A stretch of DNA of 64,000 bases from Epithemia pelagica (Eukaryota; Bacillariophyta; Bacillariophyceae; Surirellales; Surirellaceae): contig OX337235.1 in assembly GCA_946965045.2 (NCBI GenBank), positions 1,999,508-2,063,507 of the forward strand. The letters run 5' to 3'. The position numbers and the translations under genes were made by a program. Positions 29,801 through 37,554 of the stretch are shown here, piece by piece. Position 1 is the first letter of the stretch, and every line of letters starts with the position of its first letter. Below the pieces are notes generated by a model. It was not told where the DNA came from. It worked only from the letters and a program-made list of their open reading frames with translations, and ran no database searches.

Positions 29801-30747
29801 TGATGTTGCCTGTCTCTGTCTTGGATGAGACAACGAAGGTAGGAGCCTCAGGCATCATCCTGGATTTTATGGTACTACACGGGTTGTTGATTTGGGACGT
29901 ACAAGATGAGATGTACAAACCTGCCGATACCTGGGAGGACAAGTGGTTGTTCATTGTGGGGGATGGGTTGTCCATAGACAGACTCTTTCAATTTTTTGAC
30001 GATGTGATGGCTATCACTGATGCCAAGTCGTCCTCCTTCCGAGCAGCCTACAAACAAGCCATCAGCATCAACCAAGTGCTGCATAGGGTCGTACCGATAA
30101 ATGGCGATCTACATGTACGGTTCCACATGTTGGATTCCATATTTTGCTTGTTTTATGGAGGCTTACTGCAATGCATCCAACACCGATTGCAGTGGAAGCG
30201 GATAAACGGTGGAGACGTGACGAAAAGTTACAGACAAGCCCATCGTTTAGCTGTGATTGCGTACGAAGAACTTGACAGATTAGTTATGGACGCTTTTGTG
30301 TTTTGGGAATGGAAGCAGGACAGAGTTGATATGTATCTTGATCATGGCCGAGAAGAGGAACTTGCAACGGTCATTGCCAAGGAGTATCTGGCTTTCCTTG
30401 GAAGACAAGTGGCCAAAAGCAAGCACTGGTTGACCGTACTCTCATGCAATTTCCTGTTAATCATGCGAAAATACCAAATGTTCAAGGAGGCAGAACTACA
30501 AGGAGACGCACTGACCATGGAATGTATGGTAGTCGAATTTCTACCCATTTTCTACATTGCAAAGAAGACAAACTCGTTCAGTACGCAGTTGCGTCTTATT
30601 GAACTATACTACCAACGCCTTCCGCCACACATTCTACACCAAATACGTGTGAATCGAACGAAACGACAAAAAACCACTCCCTGTGGCTATCCTAACAAAA
30701 GTGCCATAGACCAGATCATGGAAAGGCTCATGCCCTTGAAGCCATAA
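26803..30747 (+). CDS. Large DUF6589-like putative transposase of element B
   Basis: 1,314 residues from the first ATG (26803), which lies at the inner edge of the left TIR; the frame is open upstream through the TIR from a GTG. Residues 1-400 are disordered, rich in Ser/Thr/Pro. The rest is a folded, mostly helical protein. It contains MGVFDNLQDG (Asp810), FIVGDGLSIDRLF (Asp1054) and NGDLHVRFHMLD (Asp1102), an order that resembles DUF6589, a eukaryotic family I associate with RNase-H-fold transposase-like proteins. If so, the first two aspartates are candidates for metal binding and a glutamate would be needed near the C-terminus. It would cut and join the element ends. The match was made by eye; the transposase role is inference strengthened by its place in an element with TIRs and duplication. 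Confidence 0.6.
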   Translation: MSSSSSHKRRRWSQQDIRKLYGSQGTSESHPSHSSESVKEPNNKGIAKASTASNTNDNRTSVSLPSSHSSLPFSTSNETKKKNQEVARTSQDEPSTFCGSATASDLSTIPSTVDPLKQASPNTSHAASSLIQLSSSRPNPETEAVIASSASVHTRISSSVFNLWHRRGSVSLIEFGTQSSPPKKLNLLPAIERSARPVTTATENQQLPDRTTNTEVDEEEIPTLNPQDDVSILNPTPLEVAIPTHALPDPNEEEEEEAQTNEAPAFCLTKAPPKVSVAAAQKSLVSHQQPVNLRGHVKNVTEGAFLLQLRRIHPLPCKYPGRSTKLNAPLVVVTAEADKRKQNKLSLVSNNCSLIMRQAKNYTSGVSRSPTGTSKQKRFDKEGPSKKRKHQNTTSSDPDSKPSGGKPSLQLVTSFALRTLVLEDLWFVQEGLPIVLFFHDESLPPRYSKKWQEIWEETLQSDYIPSVQYQGRTFKQLVGWVHGNPDVKHVTGDSKRYENIVEALSEFQQHALQLKFPVISPFSEWNLTMPPKHCLQEKLGWFEYFHFPESIFLQADYHPERRWQSIFKMLKADTDDRVTLLHRLIQETQGDRFMLSELRGIWERLAQTALASKTKEENEKALAKAMEEATSTTSQLNQPLIVPDVVEAFCSKVDATLVDRLESCFGRFNNMFDVILSEYETRCLVMEFERALPQQFEAIMSFCGYNKKLQSVPASERDFVRLRYTLDAFFQFVVRARNHNNHLLVPFATIFALAQYACGHPLFATQIPVWFGISVSKRTMERCIESWMQSYDERLRNSLKNVTFLMGVFDNLQDGRALQFQQGQSAIYTRVTARFIMQMYLAKFPAWAYSFTERPILTYIAQDIPAPYQLPALEFVKPGSLSTLITSIFLGRYPVECGPAGSPFDCSGTRVRHYQQLYKCCRELGTVKRFLSTKRRANRMDADYTLQPWEFAYSGVRASINNAMNKLRKPKATNLFELAKQFPSVMVRTWRGEPPVADLLMLPVSVLDETTKVGASGIILDFMVLHGLLIWDVQDEMYKPADTWEDKWLFIVGDGLSIDRLFQFFDDVMAITDAKSSSFRAAYKQAISINQVLHRVVPINGDLHVRFHMLDSIFCLFYGGLLQCIQHRLQWKRINGGDVTKSYRQAHRLAVIAYEELDRLVMDAFVFWEWKQDRVDMYLDHGREEELATVIAKEYLAFLGRQVAKSKHWLTVLSCNFLLIMRKYQMFKEAELQGDALTMECMVVEFLPIFYIAKKTNSFSTQLRLIELYYQRLPPHILHQIRVNRTKRQKTTPCGYPNKSAIDQIMERLMPLKP

Positions 30748-30781
30748 TGGGACTGAGGCGGCGTTTGTCCGAGTATCGAGA

Positions 30782-32038
30782 ATGTTAACCGCTTGCCAGC
30801 GGTCTAAACATTTTGTGGAATTTTATACGAGGAACCGCGTGGATGGCGAATATGAATTGGCGGAAAGAAAAGCAGAATCGAACAAAGGAGGATCGGACGA
30901 AAGCAAGGAAGGCTCCCAACCAAGCAAGCCGCCGGCTATGGCAGACCCTGGGCAGCGGCATAAATGCACGACAAACCCTGTCAACGAAATAAACCGCATT
31001 CTCGTAACAGAGATCCTGACTTTGGCAGGGTGTCATGAGTTTGCACCAAAAGAGCTTGTCGAGGTGGACAAGGACCACTTCTGGCGTGTCTTAGATCGCA
31101 CTTCCCTTCAAGTCCAAAAGAAAGTAAGGAGAAAGGGTGACGGTAAAGTCAAGGAGGATGCCACAGACCAGTACATCATCGTACAGGTTCATAACATGGT
31201 CGGCAAGGGTGGCGACGAAAGAGTTGAGAGTTCTGCCAAGGACGACGAACCGAAGGATGACGAAACAAGAGACAGTAGCAAGTCGGGAAAGGATGACAAC
31301 GATACATCAATTATAGACCTGGAACAAGAAATGCAAGCCGAGCAAAGTAAACAGGACGATGATCTTTCATACTTTAGTGACTCCAGAGACTTGGCGATAA
31401 ATGTTGAGCACGAGTATGACACAGGATTTGGTGGAGCACAACGAGATTCAGTGATCACAAGTGTCAGTGAATTGCCAGATGTTGGGGAAAGCGATCCCAC
31501 GGAGGCAGTTGATGACGAAAATATTGATTCGATGGGGATAGAAGAAAGGAATGACGAGACAGTGGACGAAGATGAGCCACTAACTGAAACACAAGTAGAA
31601 GACCTTGTAGCTGATTGCGTGGATGATGATGAAGAAGATGGAACCATCAATGACGATGGTACAGAGGAAGAAGAAGACAATGAGGATGAGAGAAAAGGGG
31701 ATGTTAACAGTAGTGGTTTGCGAGAGAAGAACAGTGTAAAAGGGATGAAAACCGTAGAAATGAACCCATTGGCTACAAGAGACATCGTGGCTGTGGCACT
31801 AGAGGATATATCGGAAAAAAATGTTGTTACTGCCCGACAAAGAGATGTGGAACGGAAAGAGAGAGAAAATTTCTTCCTCCGTAATAGACTTTTTGAAAGA
31901 CTGGAGGAAATGGAAGAGGAAGGCATGGACTTGAGTTGGAAGGAGGTGGATGACAGTGGCACCGACCAAGGCGAGCGCATGGACCGTGCTCTGCATTCAT
32001 TTGAAAAGTATAAGAGCATCTTTACAACTATCGGCTAA
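30782..32038 (+). CDS. Acidic protein of element B, unknown function
   Basis: 418 residues, starting 34 bp after the putative transposase gene in the same direction. The first 130 residues may be folded (ILVTEILTLAGCHEF, DKDHFWRVLDRTSLQVQKKVRRK, DQYIIVQVHNMVGKG). Residues 140-330 are strongly acidic. The C-terminal 70 residues are a charged helix (RQRDVERKERENFFLRNRLF), probably coiled coil. No catalytic motif seen. It may be an accessory factor or DNA-mimic-like regulator, but nothing proves this. Its short distance to the preceding gene suggests co-transcription or a spliced read-through product. Confidence 0.6.
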   Translation: MLTACQRSKHFVEFYTRNRVDGEYELAERKAESNKGGSDESKEGSQPSKPPAMADPGQRHKCTTNPVNEINRILVTEILTLAGCHEFAPKELVEVDKDHFWRVLDRTSLQVQKKVRRKGDGKVKEDATDQYIIVQVHNMVGKGGDERVESSAKDDEPKDDETRDSSKSGKDDNDTSIIDLEQEMQAEQSKQDDDLSYFSDSRDLAINVEHEYDTGFGGAQRDSVITSVSELPDVGESDPTEAVDDENIDSMGIEERNDETVDEDEPLTETQVEDLVADCVDDDEEDGTINDDGTEEEEDNEDERKGDVNSSGLREKNSVKGMKTVEMNPLATRDIVAVALEDISEKNVVTARQRDVERKERENFFLRNRLFERLEEMEEEGMDLSWKEVDDSGTDQGERMDRALHSFEKYKSIFTTIG

Positions 32039-32061
32039 ATTAAACTAGTTATGTTATGTAA

Positions 32062-34227
32062 TCATGTAGTGTCCAGAAATCGAAACCCTTTCCACGCCAA
32101 GTCGTCGTTTAGGCGTGGATTCCCATTCGAGCAGTACCCAAGTTTGGCCTTTAGGACCAGTCCATCTACATCAGATTCCAAGAGCCCGGCCGCAAAGCAC
32201 TTTAGGATAACAGCTTTCGTCCTTTGCCGAACAGTCCGATTGTTCTTAAGGCCCAGGACGTCCTTAGCAAGTGGCTTTCTCGGCTTTCCATCGGCTCCTG
32301 GTATCTCGAAATCAATCATTGAATTTAGAAATACATCCTTATGGAGGACCAATTTGGACGATGGGAGTTTGTTGGTGATGAAGACCGCAATGAAGAACGA
32401 TCGCAGATGACCTTTATGGACTGGGGCGTCAAGAGGGGTTGATATACGTGGGACACGGCAACGCCAACAAACACCTCCACAGGTTTGCTGCAGGTCACAA
32501 ACAGATTCGTGATGAGGATGTAACATAGACTGCTCCAGGGCATAATGGACGCAAGTCCCATCATCAAGACAAACCAAACGAAGAACCTGGAGAGCATTTT
32601 GCCATTGTCGTTTAGCCAGCGCATCTTGTCGCAGCATTACGGATTCAGACGTGGAATCGGGTTGCGCCGTTTCCAGAATAGTATTGTTTGGAGCTTCTTG
32701 GGTGGCTGCGTATTTTGGCAGTATGAAAATCCGTGTGAGCAAGGAAACAAAGCTGTTGAGGGAAATGACCATACAAAATGACGAAGTTTCCGGCGTTGCT
32801 GTCGGCGACCGTCCACACCTCCCAGAGCACTGGAGAAGATCCTCAAGTGTTGGTGGGAATCCATGGAACAAAACTTTGTCCACCTCATGGCAGTCCAGAC
32901 CGGCGCTTGTGGTGGCAGCAGTAGCAAAATAAGCAGCGGGATTGAAGCGCAGTTCACGGCCGGAATGTGGACACGTAGCAACTAATGGCTGGCCAGCAAA
33001 CAGTTCCGTGTTATGGAACTTTTGTTCTCTATACATGTTTCCATGTACAAGAACAATGTCTTTTTGAATCCCAAGTCGGTTAAATTCCATTCGAGCTTCC
33101 TGATGAAGATGCATAATGCCTTTGCGAGAGTTTGAATAAACGATAAGTTTCCGATTTCCGTTCGTCCGGCAGATTGATACAAGATCAGCTTTGACGCGTC
33201 GAAGAGGAGAGTCCTTGAAGGTTATGTCGATAAAGATGTTTCGACGTTGCACCCCTGAATGGTGGAATGGCCAAAGAAAGTCGCTCTGTGGATCGAAAGA
33301 TAAGCCTGTTAAAAGTTGTAGGTCATTCACCATGGACAGCAAAGCTGTGGCTGTCATGAAAAGTAGGGGGATAGGAATGACCGAAACTTTTTGGAGTTTG
33401 TTGATAAAAGTGGATTGGAGGGCTCCAAACTCCTGCCGGAATTCAATCCCATGACCGGCGTAAAGATGGCATTCATCAATTGCTACAAGTCGTAAGGCCC
33501 CTCTACGTGCACAGTTGACAAGAGTTTTCTGCCAAGAAGGATCGTTTGCAATCTTCTGGGGAGAAGAAAACAACATCACTCTTGTCTTTAATGATGGGTT
33601 TTTTGCAAGGGACTCAAGGGCATATCGCAATGTGAAGTTTACATTCCGGGAACGAACCACATCGAGGTTGAAGACGCGTACCCGGGACGAAAGTTCTTGC
33701 TTCGAAACAACTTGTAGTAGCTTCTCAGTTTGGTCAGCTGACAAACTGAGAAGCGGAACGATTGTTAACGTAATGCCCCCACAAAGGAATCCGCATACAT
33801 CTCGAACCGACGATTTGCCGCCACCCGTCGACCGAACAAGAAGAAGAGGCCGAAGCGGGGACGTTGGAGTGGGTATGGTATGGCGTTGGAGTACTTCAAT
33901 GCAGGCTTCAAGTTGCCAAGGGCGAGTCGTCTTGCCATGCCAATCGGAAAATGCCTGGTGGATCGCAGTTTCGAGCCAATGGGAAGCTTCTGTTTGGTCG
34001 GTGGAGGTGCGTGGGAGGCTTGCGGATGGTTGGATCGAAAGGAGAGGTTGAATGGATGGATGAAAAGGATGGTCATCCGCTTCGTTGTTGCGTTGGTTCT
34101 TGGAGGTGGTATGCCGATCATGGAGGGACTCGCCGTGGCGGGGTTCGGAGGCAACCGCTGATCCAGGATGGTCGAGTGGGGTAAGGGAGACGCGTTGGTC
34201 ATCTTGGGTCGAGTTGGGGACGTTCAT
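32062..34227 (-). CDS. RecQ-like DNA helicase of element B
   Basis: 721 residues from the ATG at 34227 within the shared CCCATG of the right TIR; an upstream ATG at 34374, inside the TIR, is also in frame. Superfamily 2 motifs are complete: Q-like RPWQLEACIEVL, Walker A STGGGKSS (Lys138), DECH (Asp251-His254) with LVAIDECHLY, FMTATAL, and QCSGRCGRS as motif VI. A cysteine cluster after the helicase core (CGGVCWRC and upstream Cys) resembles the RecQ zinc-binding domain. RecQ enzymes unwind DNA 3' to 5' and are good at hairpins and forked ends, which fits the hairpin-rich ends of this element. No nuclease or HRDC domain is visible. It converges with the acidic-protein gene. Confidence 0.85.
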   Translation of the reverse strand: MNVPNSTQDDQRVSLTPLDHPGSAVASEPRHGESLHDRHTTSKNQRNNEADDHPFHPSIQPLLSIQPSASLPRTSTDQTEASHWLETAIHQAFSDWHGKTTRPWQLEACIEVLQRHTIPTPTSPLRPLLLVRSTGGGKSSVRDVCGFLCGGITLTIVPLLSLSADQTEKLLQVVSKQELSSRVRVFNLDVVRSRNVNFTLRYALESLAKNPSLKTRVMLFSSPQKIANDPSWQKTLVNCARRGALRLVAIDECHLYAGHGIEFRQEFGALQSTFINKLQKVSVIPIPLLFMTATALLSMVNDLQLLTGLSFDPQSDFLWPFHHSGVQRRNIFIDITFKDSPLRRVKADLVSICRTNGNRKLIVYSNSRKGIMHLHQEARMEFNRLGIQKDIVLVHGNMYREQKFHNTELFAGQPLVATCPHSGRELRFNPAAYFATAATTSAGLDCHEVDKVLFHGFPPTLEDLLQCSGRCGRSPTATPETSSFCMVISLNSFVSLLTRIFILPKYAATQEAPNNTILETAQPDSTSESVMLRQDALAKRQWQNALQVLRLVCLDDGTCVHYALEQSMLHPHHESVCDLQQTCGGVCWRCRVPRISTPLDAPVHKGHLRSFFIAVFITNKLPSSKLVLHKDVFLNSMIDFEIPGADGKPRKPLAKDVLGLKNNRTVRQRTKAVILKCFAAGLLESDVDGLVLKAKLGYCSNGNPRLNDDLAWKGFRFLDTT

Positions 34228-34408
34228 GGGTGATGTTATGACACTCTCAAGATTGGCTCCGTGGTGAATGTGTGGTGTGTTTTGGTGGTTTGTGTCAAAG
34301 TCGAGAAATCGCCAATTTTGGACCCTCGCGCCGTCGGGGTGAATAAGACTATGCACCTCGAATTCACGACACATGTGCGACCCGACTATTCACCCCTACT
34401 TGGGGGTA
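34225..34408 (-). repeat. Element B right TIR
   Basis: Inverted partner of 26638-26805. It includes GGTTTGTGTCAAAG, the TTCACCCC arm and TTGGGGGTA at the very end. The helicase start codon lies at its inner edge. Confidence 0.8.
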
Positions 34409-34420
34409 CCGTGACGTTTA

Positions 34421-34693
34421 GTTTACGCTCTGATAGGCTCTTTTCTCTTTTCTACTCAGAAGACCGGAAGCATGAAGCACGTGTCTCATCGATTCTGTCG
34501 TCTGCGGTTGCTATTGTCATTTGAGGGTGCAGAATGCAGGATCCATTGCTTTCGAACAACGCATGACCCTTTTTCGTCTTCATAGACCTCATTCACCATA
34601 TGCTAAGGTGATGATGATATTCTGAAAGTTATTGTGAGGAAAAAGAGTGTGCTCGAGGACTGACACGGTCTATCACGTCAAGTTGTATTGAGC
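34421..34693. other. Spacer downstream of element B
   Basis: 273 bp between element B and the ankyrin-type gene. Probably holds that gene's promoter. No motif recognised. Confidence 0.35.
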
Positions 34694-35896
34694 ATGAACA
34701 ACAACAATGCAACAGTTATGCATCGCCGAGAACGAGCTAGGCAAATCTACCGTGAAGTCGTATCTCAAAGGGACTTTCACCAAAACATTTTATCTGCATT
34801 GGAAGAAGACCCACTGATCTTATGGGAGCCACTGCATGCCAGGAGCACACTCATGCACGCATCAGCAAGGTATCTTCGTCAAGAACAAGGTAGTGGACAA
34901 CGCATTGCTGGACACGAAGGCGGATCGACTTTGTCGTCGAGTTCCAGGGGAGATTTGTGGAAATGGATTTTGCACAAAGCGTGCTGTCAAAAAGAGAACT
35001 TTTTACTTAAACAAGACAAGGCTGGAGAAACATGCATTGATTGTTTCATGTCGTCCTGGATACGGGCAAAAAAGGGAACGACCGACGTTGGCAAAGCTGT
35101 CGAACGAATTCTCGAATCGGACCGAAGCGTGTTCGCCTTGCGCTCCGTTTTGGTTTCACAAAAGAGCATCAAAGACACTTCTGGAGCCCATCGACAAAAG
35201 ATTTCTTCTCACTCGAGCGAAATTTTGATGGTGGCCCAGTTCTGCCTAGCCCTGGAATTGATCTGCCGAGCGGCCTGCCTTGGTAGCAAAGGCCTTGAAA
35301 ACCTTGAAGATGATTTCTCTATTATCCCCTTTATTGCAGAAACCGGAAAATGCCCCGACATTGTCGCCCGTCTTCTTGTGCGACTGTACCCTGAACAAAT
35401 AATTGAAAAAGACAACAACGGCTTTCTTCCTCTCCATTTATGGGCACTGGGTACCAAACAGTCAGACAGCGAACTCAGCCAAGAATTACTCGGTCCACTT
35501 CTTGGGGCTTGTCCTCAATCTGCCACATATCAGGACGACAAAGGACGTATTCCCCTTCACTTGGCGTTGGCCCACAAAAAGCCGCTGTTTCTGATCGAGG
35601 TACTATGGACATGTGCGCCTCAGTCACTGGGGATACCGGATCCGGAAGCTGAACTTTATCCCTTTGCCTTGGCGGCCGTGGCATCGAGAAGTGAGCGCCG
35701 TGAACTTTCGCGAGGACGGGAGAAACGAGGCCCTTCGGTAAAGCTTTATGAGTGGTTGGACACAACAAGAGATGTAGAGGGTGCCGAGGAGGAAGCATCG
35801 GCCTATTTACTAGGGTCCATATACAATATGTTGCGGTCGTTTCCTCAGGCACTTCAAGACAGTCTTACGTATTCAAGAAACGATGACGATTCTTAA
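34694..35896 (+). CDS. Ankyrin-repeat-type protein
   Basis: 400 residues from the first ATG (34694). The N-terminal half has a polar region and one possible helical domain. Ankyrin-like units are seen near residues 230-310: IIEKDNNGFLPLHLWALG, then CPQSATYQDDKGRIPLHLALAHKK, each with the G..PLHLA signature, followed by a degenerate third unit (PQSLGIPDPEAELYPFALAA). Such proteins are very common in diatoms and usually mediate protein contacts; the partner is unknown. No membrane segment. It lies just outside element B, so it is a host gene. Confidence 0.7.
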   Translation: MNNNNATVMHRRERARQIYREVVSQRDFHQNILSALEEDPLILWEPLHARSTLMHASARYLRQEQGSGQRIAGHEGGSTLSSSSRGDLWKWILHKACCQKENFLLKQDKAGETCIDCFMSSWIRAKKGTTDVGKAVERILESDRSVFALRSVLVSQKSIKDTSGAHRQKISSHSSEILMVAQFCLALELICRAACLGSKGLENLEDDFSIIPFIAETGKCPDIVARLLVRLYPEQIIEKDNNGFLPLHLWALGTKQSDSELSQELLGPLLGACPQSATYQDDKGRIPLHLALAHKKPLFLIEVLWTCAPQSLGIPDPEAELYPFALAAVASRSERRELSRGREKRGPSVKLYEWLDTTRDVEGAEEEASAYLLGSIYNMLRSFPQALQDSLTYSRNDDDS

Positions 35897-36962
35897 TGTG
35901 ATGTGCCATCGATAAGACACCAAAAAGGTGGCCAGATGCGCTCCATATTGAAGTTAGCAGGAATGTGTCTTATGGCTGTCGAGCGCTTCTTGTTTCTTCA
36001 CCTAGCATTTCTATCGAGGGATGACGATCACTTCTCTGAGCTCATCCACCTACCGTAGGTATGTGACCAAACTCGAAAGCAAATAGAACGCTCCATATCC
36101 CAACTAGTTTCGTGTTTGGTGGTCTTCCTTCCTTCTCATCCCCATTCTTGCTTGGACGTTCTCTTGATAGGATGCATCTGATGAGAACATATGGATATGT
36201 CTTCGCTCCCGCCCGGTTAGTAATGTGCTGGAGCCTCATGGGGTTGCATGTGAACAGCATGCCGGGTTGATCCTGGCAACAACGGGTAGTGGCCAAGCAG
36301 CTGGATGTGTTGTCCTTTGGAACCAGTGACATTAAGGAACAGGCACCGTCTTTGCTTTCTGAGAATGCATCTGAACAGGACAAGTCACTTTTCCCAACTC
36401 CCAATGAAGGATCTAGCTAGCTGGGGAAATCCGTAACATTTACGTGCGCAGTTGGACTGTTCGATTTTTATTTCATGTACGATCCATCTGGCAGGTGTTC
36501 CCGGCTCTACAAGGACTATCTTGCGTGCGGACTGGGAGAAACTGGTTATGCCCGGGTTGCACCAGCAACTACTCCTAGGTAGGCAGCTATCACACCCCGG
36601 CACGGCATAGCACATCAGAACCACAAGGTTTGTTCAACCAATTGCGGATTGCGGAGTGTGGATTGTGGATGGAACAGTTCACCCAGAGTATAAGGCTCGC
36701 CATGCGTTCGGAAAGAGCCGACCCCTCTAAACGCTCCAAATAATTCTCCTGTGTACTGTTTAGATTAGTCAATTCTTCGTTTCTACAAAATGAATAAATT
36801 TTTATCTTCAGTATGCGTTTTTTTGTATCCGTATAGCACTGTATGTACCAAACCAAGTTCGGAAGTATGAGAATTGAACCATAGAAACGAAAGAAGAGTC
36901 ATGGGGGAGAGTACATTTCGGGCCAAAGGACGACAACAGAACACGGAGCATTTGCGTCCCAC
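35897..36962. other. Gene-free stretch left of hAT element
   Basis: About 1.07 kb with only short open frames lacking recognisable domains. No strong repeats. The next eight bases (36963-36970) are the target duplication of the hAT element. Confidence 0.4.
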
Positions 36963-36970
36963 ATTGAGAC

Positions 36971-36991
36971 CAGAGTTGTGAAGTACCAAAT
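36971..36991 (+). repeat. hAT left terminal inverted repeat
   Basis: 21-bp terminal repeat, identical to the complement of 44051-44071. Next to the attgagac duplication. Confidence 0.93.
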
Positions 36992-37554
36992 TACCAATTT
37001 CACCAAATTATATCATTTTGTACTTTCTTTTACGGTAATTTGTCAAAGTCCAAGTACACCTTTCACAATCATTGATTTTAGCCCAAACTACGAAAGTCCC
37101 CCACCCCCTTTTCCAATTATCTCATTTAAATTACCAAATTACACCTGCCCCCAATTTCCATGTACTTTTATGTCCCAAAGTCCTTCCCCCCCCAATCCAC
37201 GACGGTACTTCATGTATCCAATTCCCTTCCCAGAGTCACATGACCAGTACTTTAATTACCGAAGTCCATCCACATTACATCTCCTTATCGCCCAATAAGT
37301 ACAAAATCACTCCTCATCTCACCCAATAGGTACTTCTCATTCCCCAACCATTCATTGACATCTCCAATATTCCAAATGATCACATACAAACGATGAGAGA
37401 ACAGATGAGATATGAGGCCTGAGGGTCATCGTTCATCTGCACCTCTGCTTTGTGCTACCTCAAAAACACACCCGTGAATGTGTTTCCAACTGATCTTCCA
37501 CAGTGTCCGCTCCCCAATCTTCATTGTTCCCATTCCAGCTTGCTTAAGAACTCA

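Larger units (their letters stand above)
26638..34408. mobile_element. Element B: 7.8-kb autonomous hairpin-ended transposon with RecQ-like helicase
   Basis: The ends read CCCCCCAGCGGGGGTGAGT on the left and, reversed, TACCCCCAAGTAGGGGTGAAT on the right. The element is flanked by ccgtgacgttta (26626-26637 and 34409-34420; 10 bp if the TA is counted in the element). Inverted repeats of about 170-180 bp contain a terminal C/G hairpin, a second GGGGTGA...TCACCCC hairpin, and CTTTGACACAAAC. It carries three genes: a large DUF6589-like putative transposase and an acidic protein on the + strand, and a RecQ-like helicase on the - strand. The two + genes and the helicase converge with a 23-bp gap. 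All frames are open, so it may be active. I know of no named transposon family with this exact set; the class is therefore left open. Confidence 0.88.

Noticed and set aside
31189-32019. 276-codon Ser-rich frame on the - strand
   Set aside because: It is the complement of the acidic Asp/Glu-rich part of the element B protein; such stretches always read as Ser/Leu on the other strand.
36978-37329. Short Pro/Phe-rich frames at the left end of the hAT element
   Set aside because: They lie in the subterminal repeat zone (AATTACC, GTACTTT words) and have no coding features.
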